From the NCBI GenBank assembly GCA_016935935.1, contig JAFGPZ010000169.1, positions 1 to 8,083 on the forward strand: a DNA stretch of 8,083 nt. The letters are read 5' to 3'. Numbering within the stretch: position 1 is the stretch's first letter; every line of letters begins with the position of its first letter. The position numbers and the translations under genes were made by a program. The DNA comes from Deltaproteobacteria bacterium. GTDB lineage: Bacteria > Desulfobacterota > Syntrophia > Syntrophales > UBA2210. Positions 1-5,225 of this stretch are shown piece after piece. The notes beneath the pieces are model-generated. The model had not been told where the DNA came from and did not search any database. It saw only the letters and a program-made list of their open reading frames with translations.

Positions 1-135
1 AATCTGAGGCGCAGAATTATAGAGGAACTGAAGAGTGAAATACTTATCACCCCCAAAGTGGAACTTATCGAGCCAGGCAACCTGCCCACGAGTGAAGGCA
101 AGGCCGTCCGAGTGATAGACAACAGGAAAGGCTGA
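1..135 (+). CDS. paaK: Phenylacetate-CoA ligase, C-terminal end (partial)
   Basis: This is the 3' end of a gene cut by the window start, 44 codons ending in TGA at 133-135. The translation contains PKVELIEPGNLPTSEGKAVR followed by VIDNRKG. This closely matches the usual tail of PaaK-type phenylacetate-CoA ligases (P-K-V-x-L-V-x-P-G-x-L-P-R-S-E-G-K-A-x-R-V-x-D). These AMP-forming ligases activate phenylacetate or related aryl acids to the CoA thioester in the cytoplasm, and the visible part belongs to the small C-terminal AMP-binding domain. The adjacent tandem ACT gene, 17 bases downstream with a strong ribosome binding site, supports the call, because PaaK-like ligases in anaerobes are often followed by such a protein and often sit near indolepyruvate:ferredoxin oxidoreductase genes. 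That oxidoreductase is not visible here, and the exact aryl substrate cannot be read from the tail. Confidence 0.75.
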   Translation, partial: NLRRRIIEELKSEILITPKVELIEPGNLPTSEGKAVRVIDNRKG

Positions 136-152
136 TAAGGAGGAGTATATCT

Positions 153-608
153 ATGATTTCCTATCAAATTTCAATTTTTGCTGAAAACAAGCCGGGGAAA
201 TTGGCGAAAATTACTGGGATACTGGGCAGGGAAAAGATTAATATCCGTGCTATAACCATATCGAGTTCGGATGCCTTTGGTGTGATAAATATCTTGGTCG
301 ATGATCCTGAGAGAGCACAAAAGGCTCTTACGAAGGAAGGTTTGACAGTCAGCCGGAAGAAGGTTGTGGCCGTTATTATAGAGGACAAACCGGGCGGCCT
401 GGACAAGCTTATACAACTGCTCTCTCAAAATGATATAAATGTTGAAAATGCCTATGGCTTTGTTCTGGAAAGCTGGGAAAGAGCGGTTTTTGTGGTGGAT
501 GTTGATCAGACGGAAAAGGCTCAGGAAATGCTTGAAAAGGCCGGCTTTGAAACACTTGACACGGATGCGCTGGCGGCCGTGGAGCCATTCCATTACATGA
601 AATATTAA
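153..608 (+). CDS. Stand-alone tandem ACT-domain protein
   Basis: The 151-residue cytoplasmic protein consists of two ACT domains and nothing else. The first spans about residues 1-66 (beta strand QISIFAENKPGKL, helix, then FGVINILVDD) and the second about 72-140 (VVAVIIEDKPGGLDKL, helix, then RAVFVVDVD). Both have the ENKPG/EDKPG turn typical of the amino-acid-binding edge of ACT domains. Such proteins are known as small-molecule sensors, usually for amino acids; no catalytic domain is present. AAGGAGGAG at 137-145 lies seven bases before the ATG, so the start is secure. It is 17 bases after the ligase stop and 19 before the next gene, so the three are probably co-transcribed. By context it may sense an aromatic amino acid or aryl acid linked to the ligase; the ligand is inference. 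Confidence 0.9.
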   Translation: MISYQISIFAENKPGKLAKITGILGREKINIRAITISSSDAFGVINILVDDPERAQKALTKEGLTVSRKKVVAVIIEDKPGGLDKLIQLLSQNDINVENAYGFVLESWERAVFVVDVDQTEKAQEMLEKAGFETLDTDALAAVEPFHYMKY

Positions 609-627
609 ATTGAGGAGGCCCTGAACT

Positions 628-1062
628 ATGACACATGAGGATGCCGGACATTACTCTTTGAAACATCCGTCTGGGACAGAGATAAATCAGCAGATTGCCG
701 ATCGAATAAAAGCGGCTGTTGTTGGTAATATGATAACATGCAAGGCGGCCCACAAGATAGCCGATGAACTTGGTGTGAAGCCGGGAGATGTTGGTGTTAC
801 TGTAGATCTTCTAGAGGTTCGAATCAGCAAGTGCCAGTTAGGACTTTACGGTTATGGCACAGAGGGTAAGGTGGTGAGACCGGCCAAAGTGGTTTCGCCG
901 GAATTAGATGCCGCCATTGGAAAATCAGCGGTAAACGGTAAGCTTACCTGCCTTGAATCCTGGAAAATAGCCAAAGAATTCGGAATTACCAGGATGGAAA
1001 TATCCTCCGCCTGTGAAACATTAAAGATCAAGATGTCTTCGTGCCAGCTCGGATCCTTTTAG
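628..1062 (+). CDS. Uncharacterised protein with two Cys-bearing HTH-like repeats
   Basis: I do not recognise a named family for this 144-residue protein. It is an internal duplication: residues about 23-72 and 93-142 align throughout. Each copy has a small G-x-I/L-T-C entry (C38, C108), a helix containing KIA-x-E-x-G (43-49, 113-119), a turn, a second amphipathic helix, and ends in the identical tetrapeptide CQLG (C69-G72, C139-G142). The helix-turn-helix rhythm suggests a DNA-binding or protein-binding fold. Each repeat puts one Cys before the first helix and one at the end, so a disulfide or metal site is possible; C129 is an extra Cys in copy two. There is no signal peptide or membrane segment. 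GAGGAGG at 612-618 lies nine bases before the ATG. Placement behind the ligase and ACT genes suggests a regulatory partner, but this is inference. Confidence 0.75.
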   Translation: MTHEDAGHYSLKHPSGTEINQQIADRIKAAVVGNMITCKAAHKIADELGVKPGDVGVTVDLLEVRISKCQLGLYGYGTEGKVVRPAKVVSPELDAAIGKSAVNGKLTCLESWKIAKEFGITRMEISSACETLKIKMSSCQLGSF

Positions 1063-1067
1063 CGAAG

Positions 1068-1077
1068 GAATATATTC
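1068..1077. other. 10-bp perfect palindrome in the gap before the monooxygenase gene
   Basis: GAATATATTC reads identically on both strands and starts six bases after the stop codon at 1062. It is the only clear inverted symmetry I found in the 129-base gap 1063-1191. It could be half of an operator, but a short AT-rich palindrome is also expected by chance. I found no well-spaced sigma-70 promoter in the gap and no terminator hairpin with a T-tract. Confidence 0.2.
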
Positions 1078-1191
1078 GTTGAAAAGTTTTTTGCAGATTG
1101 TAGGTCGGACTTCAGATGGGCCGAGTCTCGTCTTGTAAACTCAATATTGATGGCATTGCAGGCCTAAAATAGTCACGACGGGGGGAATCTT

Positions 1192-2238
1192 GTGAAAACA
1201 AGGGTTACCGAACTCTTTGGTATCAAATATCCCATAATACTATCGGGGATGAGCTGGATAAGCGTTCCTGAGATGGTAGCGGCCGTGTCAAACGCCGGTG
1301 GTCTGGGCATCCTTGCCACGGGGCCATTGAGCGCCGACGAGACGAGGAAGGTCGTAAAAAAGATCAAAACCATCACCGATAAGCCCTTCGGCGCGAATGC
1401 CACGCTTCTCTTTCCAGGCGCCAGAGAAAATGCCCGTGTTCTTCTGGAAGAAGAGGTCCCGGTAATAAATTTTTCTCTCGGGAAGGGAGATTGGATTGCC
1501 GATGCAGCACATCGTTACGGAGGTAAGGTTATTGCCACAGTGGTAAACGGCAGGCATGGGAAGAGGGCCGAGGAGCAGGGGAGTGACGCTCTCATTGTGA
1601 CTGGACATGAGGCTGCCGCCCACGGGGGAGATGTGACTTCCATGGTTCTGGTGCCGAGAATTGTCGATCTGGTGGATATCCCGGTGATTGCTGCGGGAGG
1701 GTTCGCCGATGGAAGGGGGCTCGCTGCCGCTATAGCCCTGGGCGCTGAGGGTATTGCCATGGGGACGCGTTTCATGACCACACAAGAGAGTCCTCTTCAC
1801 AGTAGATATAAAGATATTTCATTGAAAAAGGATGTCACCGATACTATCTATGGAAACTACTTTGATGGTCTGGGATGCAGGTCCTTAAGAACAGAGGCGG
1901 CAGTCAGGGCCTACAGGAAGGGATTGTTCGGTCTCCCAAATTTTCTAAAGGCCGCTGTAAATGCAAAAGATATTGCTCAAATGCTGAGTATCTCTCCACT
2001 GAAGCTTTTCGCGGGAGTTCTGGCATCAGGATGGAAAAACTCCTTAATGATGACCTATCTGGCCAATGCATTCCAGGCGATACAGGCGGCCTCTGAAAAT
2101 GGAGACATGCAGAAGGGCGTCTTGCCCGCAGGACAGTCGATGGGCCTCCTTCGTGATATTCCCTCCGTTTCAGAATTATTTGATAGAATGACATCTGAAG
2201 CGGAAGCGGCTAAGGAGAAATTGTCTTCCTCATTTTAG
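1192..2238 (+). CDS. Nitronate monooxygenase / FabK-like FMN enzyme
   Basis: The 348-residue protein is a TIM-barrel flavoenzyme of the 2-nitropropane dioxygenase superfamily, which includes nitronate monooxygenases and the enoyl-ACP reductase FabK. The family N-terminus is present (YPIILSGMSW, residues 13-22, then VSNAGGLGILATG, 32-44). The segment carrying the catalytic His reads GHEAAAHGG (138-146) with H144 in the place of the family His, although the usual EAGGH is EAAAH here. FMN-phosphate segments follow: AAGGFADGRG (167-176) and GAEGIAMGTRF (184-194). The start is GTG at 1192, with a G-rich site (ggggga, 1181-1186) just upstream; no in-frame ATG lies near. The enzyme would oxidise alkyl nitronates with O2 or, in a FabK-like role, reduce enoyl thioesters; the sequence alone does not decide. 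In an anaerobe a reductase role is quite possible. Its stop overlaps the converging hydrolase gene by four bases. Confidence 0.85.
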   Translation: MKTRVTELFGIKYPIILSGMSWISVPEMVAAVSNAGGLGILATGPLSADETRKVVKKIKTITDKPFGANATLLFPGARENARVLLEEEVPVINFSLGKGDWIADAAHRYGGKVIATVVNGRHGKRAEEQGSDALIVTGHEAAAHGGDVTSMVLVPRIVDLVDIPVIAAGGFADGRGLAAAIALGAEGIAMGTRFMTTQESPLHSRYKDISLKKDVTDTIYGNYFDGLGCRSLRTEAAVRAYRKGLFGLPNFLKAAVNAKDIAQMLSISPLKLFAGVLASGWKNSLMMTYLANAFQAIQAASENGDMQKGVLPAGQSMGLLRDIPSVSELFDRMTSEAEAAKEKLSSSF

Positions 2239-2903
2239 ATGTAGGGAAGTATCCCATCTGTGACTGCCCGGAAGTTCTTCTGCACCATTTCTTTCCCCTC
2301 TATGATTTCCATATGCCCTGGGAGAAGGAATTCGACATCCAGCCTCGAAAGAGCTGCGATGCTTTCTTTGAGGAGAGAACTGTTCCCGCCGGGGAAATCC
2401 GTTCGTCCAACATTTTGATTAAAGATTACATCACCGCAAAACAGGGCCTTACGGGCAGGCCAGTATATACCGATAGAGCCCGGGGAGTGTCCCGGGGCAT
2501 GTATTATTTCCAGAGTTTCATTGCCAAGGATTATGGTTCCGTCCTTCAGAAAGGGGTCTATTTCGATCTCAGGAGCCTGCAATCCGAATAATCCGTATAA
2601 AGCGCTTCCTTCCCCCTTTAGAAATTCCACACCCTGCTCATGGAGACCGATCTTGATATTATCAACATCCTTGAAGAACTCAGACGCCTCAAAGTGGTCG
2701 GGATGGGAATGGGTATTTATTATATATCTGATATCCTCTCTGGCTATGCCGTCACGGGCCATCTTTTCAAGCAGGTCGGGGACATTTTTTTTAAGTCCCG
2801 GATCTACGAGGGCCTGAATGGTACCGCCGATGTAATAGCTGTTACAATTATTTTCGTAGGGGTTTGTCCATTCATAGGTATAGAGATCATCTGTCAGCTT
2901 CAT
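2235..2903 (-). CDS. Metallo-beta-lactamase-fold hydrolase, glyoxalase II-like
   Basis: The 222-residue cytoplasmic protein has the full binuclear metal site of the superfamily: THSHPDH at 64-70 (H65, H67, D69, H70), PGHS at 138-141 (H139), CGDV at 156-159 (D158) and PGH at 195-197 (H197). The segment GRTDFPGGN (166-174) is typical of the glyoxalase II/persulfide dioxygenase-like branch of small MBL hydrolases. Likely reactions are thioester or other ester hydrolysis, but the substrate cannot be read from the sequence, and the length is shorter than true glyoxalase II enzymes, which carry an extra helical C-terminal domain. The ribosome binding site GGAAGGAGA lies just before the ATG (2908-2916 on the + strand). 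It is the last gene of the pcm-led minus-strand cluster, 28 bases after the NlpD-like gene. Its TAA overlaps the monooxygenase stop. Confidence 0.9.
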   Translation of the reverse strand: MKLTDDLYTYEWTNPYENNCNSYYIGGTIQALVDPGLKKNVPDLLEKMARDGIAREDIRYIINTHSHPDHFEASEFFKDVDNIKIGLHEQGVEFLKGEGSALYGLFGLQAPEIEIDPFLKDGTIILGNETLEIIHAPGHSPGSIGIYWPARKALFCGDVIFNQNVGRTDFPGGNSSLLKESIAALSRLDVEFLLPGHMEIIEGKEMVQKNFRAVTDGILPYI

Positions 2904-2931
2904 TTTGTCTCCTTCCGTGTTTTTGCATCCT

Positions 2932-3732
2932 CTACTTGGGAAGGTAAAAGAGGGGATTTTTTGCCCTGTTATTGTGTCTCACCTCGAAGTGGAGATAGGG
3001 TATGCCACTCCGTTCGTCTTTACCAACGAGACCAATTGTCTGACCCTTCTTTACCTCGTCTCCCTCCTTTACCACGATCTCATTCAAATAGGAATAAACG
3101 GTCATGTAACCTCTGCCATGCTTGATTATGATCGTTTTTCCATAATATTTAAATGTATCCGTTTTGTCGACTGTACCGTTTTCGGAAGCAACAACGGGCG
3201 TACCTTCCGGCGCGTCTATCTTGATACCGTTGTTGTATCGTGTGGAGTTTATCTCTGTCCCGTCGCCCAGCTTTATGATCTCAGACTGGCGTCCGAATTT
3301 TGAGGAGACTTTACCTGTAACGGGCCACATAAAACTTGCTCCAAAACTCCCCTCTGATGGTTTTTCGCCTGAAGAGACCTCTTTTTCTTCCTCTTCGATT
3401 CCGGCAGCAACTTCCACTTTGTCAGATTTTTGACCTTCTTCCTTTTCTGCGGAGACCTGCCTTTCCTGGAGAATCGAGGGTTTTATATCGATTGCCTCGC
3501 TTGCATTAGGGATGAATATGACGGAGCCTTCATCGATCTGTCCCGACTCCGGTAAGTTATTTATACGGGACAGTTCCTTGGAGTCGTAATTATAGACCTG
3601 TGCTATTTTCCATAGGGTTTCATTTTTTTTAACAAGGTGATAGACACCCTTAGTTCTCGTTGTCTTTCCAGCGCAGGACACCATGAAAATAATCAGTACA
3701 AGCAAGATAACCTTACTTTTATTCAGTGTCAT
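2932..3732 (-). CDS. nlpD: NlpD-like lipoprotein: LysM plus degenerate LytM/M23 domain
   Basis: The 266-residue envelope protein starts with a lipoprotein signal (basic residues, hydrophobic 8-17, MVSC with Cys20 as the lipidation site; Met at -3 is slightly atypical). A LysM peptidoglycan-binding domain follows at about 30-75 (VYHLVKKNETLWKIA to VIFIP), then a low-complexity Glu/Lys/Ser linker (about 85-128) and a LytM/M23 domain (about 134-266). The catalytic M23 residues are mostly gone. The HxGxD position reads N167-N-G-I-K171, the YAHL position reads YSYL (Y215), and HLH reads Y246-L-H248. Only H205 and H248 remain. E. coli NlpD is degenerate in the same domain and activates amidase AmiC at the septum, so an activator role is the best inference. 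The ribosome binding site GAGG overlaps the TGA of the preceding gene, suggesting coupled translation. Neighbouring pcm also fits nlpD. Confidence 0.85.
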   Translation of the reverse strand: MTLNKSKVILLVLIIFMVSCAGKTTRTKGVYHLVKKNETLWKIAQVYNYDSKELSRINNLPESGQIDEGSVIFIPNASEAIDIKPSILQERQVSAEKEEGQKSDKVEVAAGIEEEEKEVSSGEKPSEGSFGASFMWPVTGKVSSKFGRQSEIIKLGDGTEINSTRYNNGIKIDAPEGTPVVASENGTVDKTDTFKYYGKTIIIKHGRGYMTVYSYLNEIVVKEGDEVKKGQTIGLVGKDERSGIPYLHFEVRHNNRAKNPLFYLPK

Positions 3733-3742
3733 AAGATAAACC

Positions 3743-4324
3743 TCAAAACACCAGCTTTGTTAAGACAGCGCCACCGACCAGTAAAATTACAAAGACGACA
3801 GCCAGAATATTAAAATACCTGTCGATGAATTCCCTTATACTGTCACCGAAGATATAGATCAGCCAGCCGACCAGAAAAAACCGTGCCGATCTGCTAACGG
3901 CTGACGCGATTAGAAAAATCGGAAAATCTATTTTGAAAGCGCCTGCCGCAATGGTGAATACCTTGTAGGGTATGGGTGTAAATCCGGCAATTCCCACGGC
4001 CCAGGCGTTATACTTGTTATACAGGGTACCTATGGTATGATATCTGTCTGTCAGTCCATAGAAATCCAATATGCGAAGACCAACAAGTTGCATAAAATTA
4101 TAACCTATCGCATAGCCGACAATCCCTCCCAGGATCGAACCTAAGGAACAGATGAAGGCAAATCTCAAGGACCTGGCAGGGACCGATATGGCCAGCGCTA
4201 TGAGTAACACATCAGGCGGTATGGGGAAAAAGCTGGATTCAACAAATGCGAGAAGAAAAAGAGCCCACGAGCCGTAAGGGGTTTCTGCCCAGTGCAGGAC
4301 CCAGTCATATAACTTTCTGAGCAT
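3743..4324 (-). CDS. yqaA: YqaA-type DedA/SNARE-associated family membrane protein
   Basis: The 193-residue inner-membrane protein has about four to five hydrophobic segments (roughly 19-46, 55-80, 107-130, 135-160, 171-192). Family landmarks are the re-entrant-type motif FVESSFFPIPPDVLLIA (27-43) with acidic E29 and prolines 34, 36 and 37; the Gly-rich segment GSILGGIVGYAIGYNF (62-77); and AGFTPIPYKVFTIAAGAF (113-130), the YqaA-type version of the DedA proline/arginine loop, followed by SRSARFF (144-150). DedA proteins are implicated in lipid-carrier or phospholipid flipping and membrane homeostasis; the substrate of YqaA-type members is not established as far as I know. The GAGGAA ribosome binding site (4329-4334) overlaps the pcm TGA, so translation is probably coupled. 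The ATG at 4324 is well supported. A link with the NlpD-like envelope gene downstream is suggestive only. Confidence 0.85.
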   Translation of the reverse strand: MLRKLYDWVLHWAETPYGSWALFLLAFVESSFFPIPPDVLLIALAISVPARSLRFAFICSLGSILGGIVGYAIGYNFMQLVGLRILDFYGLTDRYHTIGTLYNKYNAWAVGIAGFTPIPYKVFTIAAGAFKIDFPIFLIASAVSRSARFFLVGWLIYIFGDSIREFIDRYFNILAVVFVILLVGGAVLTKLVF

Positions 4325-4332
4325 CAGTTTCC

Positions 4333-4986
4333 TCAGCCTTTCCAGCCATGTTCGCCTATGAGATTGACAAAACGACAGCCTCCTAACTCCTCAACTTTAA
4401 TATCTCCGGGGTCTTTCGAAAGTCGAGTGATCTTTATCATGGTTTGCGTAGATCTGTCACCTATGGGAATGACGAGTTTCCCTCCAACGGCCAGCTGTCC
4501 CTTCAGTGTATCCGGGATGACTGGGGCGCCGGCTGTTACGATGATAGCATCGAATGGCGCTTCGTCTTTCCAGCCGTACGTCCCATCACCGACCCAAATC
4601 AAAACATTGAAATAATTGAGATATTCGATAATAATTCGGGCTCTTGATGCCAGAGAGGCTATTCGCTCTATGGAAAGAACTCTGTCGGCAAGTTCTGCCA
4701 GCACTGCTGCCTGGTATCCTGAACCCGTCCCTATTTCAAGGACTTTCTCCTTCCCCGTTAGTTGAAGGGCTTCTGTCATAAGCGCTACAATATAAGGTTG
4801 AGATATGGTCTGCCTCTCTCCTATCGGAAGGGGGTTGTCGTCGTATGCCTGATTCAAGATTCCCTCATCGACAAACAGGTGGCGGGGAATTTTTCCCATT
4901 GCCCGAAGTACCCGTTCATCTTTTATCCCTCTCGCTCGGAGCTGTACGTCGACCATTCTTTTCCGCTGTTTGCTGTATATATCCAT
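4333..4986 (-). CDS. pcm: Protein-L-isoaspartate O-methyltransferase
   Basis: The 217-residue cytoplasmic enzyme transfers a methyl group from S-adenosylmethionine to L-isoaspartyl residues of aged proteins and so starts their repair. Diagnostic segments are all present: the N-terminal helix with MVDVQLRARGI (11-21); PRHLFVDE (34-41); the PIMT signature QTISQPYIVALM (59-70) with Ser62; SAM-binding motif I VLEIGTGSGYQAA (82-94); acidic E107 at the end of strand 2; DGTYGW (134-139); FDAIIVTAGAP (145-155); and the C-terminal CRFVNLIGEHGW (204-215). Length is normal for the bacterial family. The ribosome binding site before the ATG is weak (AGAAG region). It is the first gene of the minus-strand cluster, followed after eight bases by the DedA gene. 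In many proteobacteria pcm follows surE; here surE is absent and the upstream gene is divergent. Confidence 0.95.
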   Translation of the reverse strand: MDIYSKQRKRMVDVQLRARGIKDERVLRAMGKIPRHLFVDEGILNQAYDDNPLPIGERQTISQPYIVALMTEALQLTGKEKVLEIGTGSGYQAAVLAELADRVLSIERIASLASRARIIIEYLNYFNVLIWVGDGTYGWKDEAPFDAIIVTAGAPVIPDTLKGQLAVGGKLVIPIGDRSTQTMIKITRLSKDPGDIKVEELGGCRFVNLIGEHGWKG

Positions 4987-5107
4987 CAGGTTTCTTCTCT
5001 GCGGGAGTTATATATTCCTTCCATCCATTATGCATCCTGTAAACGGATAGATCATGTAGGCAAGTACCATTAAAAAACTCACATTTCAACAGAAAATCTC
5101 TCACCAT

Positions 5108-5136
5108 TTGACTTTAAAGGTGCCATATATTAGATA
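5108..5136 (+). promoter_or_regulatory. Candidate sigma-70 promoter of the permuted phosphoglycerate mutase gene
   Basis: TTGACT (5108-5113) matches the -35 consensus at five of six positions. A 17-base spacer leads to TAGATA (5131-5136), a poor -10 box; the better-looking TATATT at 5126-5131 is too close. A transcript starting a few bases further on would leave almost no leader for the GTG at 5148 but about 80 bases for the GTG at 5226, which favours the latter start. Prediction by eye only. Confidence 0.35.
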
Positions 5137-5210
5137 CACACGCACTGGTGTCCGATAGCTGTATATCTGAAAGGGTGCCTGCCGGATTTTCAGGAAAGAA
5201 AAATTCTTAC

Positions 5211-5217
5211 AGAGGGG
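5211..5217 (+). promoter_or_regulatory. Ribosome binding site that decides the mutase start
   Basis: AGAGGGG lies eight bases before GTG 5226. The upstream in-frame GTG at 5148 has no purine-rich site before it, and the 26 residues it would add do not resemble the enzyme family. Confidence 0.55.
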
Positions 5218-5225
5218 TAGATGGG

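Noticed and set aside
1147..1170. TTGATG and TAAAAT upstream of the monooxygenase as a promoter
   Set aside because: The spacer is only 12 bases, too short for a sigma-70 promoter.
2237..2259. Hairpin AGAT-GTA-GGGA / TCCC-ATCT as a terminator between the convergent genes
   Set aside because: The stem is short with a 3-base bulge, it lies inside the coding end of the hydrolase, and no T-run follows on either strand.
2640..3303. Long plus-strand frames of 161 and 132 codons across the MBL/NlpD region
   Set aside because: They lie antisense to two well-supported genes, lack ribosome binding sites and show no recognisable domain.
4916..5107. Minus-strand 63-codon frame overlapping the start of pcm, with two Cys and a WKEYITPAEKKP-like stretch
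   Set aside because: It has no ribosome binding site, overlaps pcm in another frame for about 70 bases and resembles nothing I know. The region is better explained as the pcm leader.
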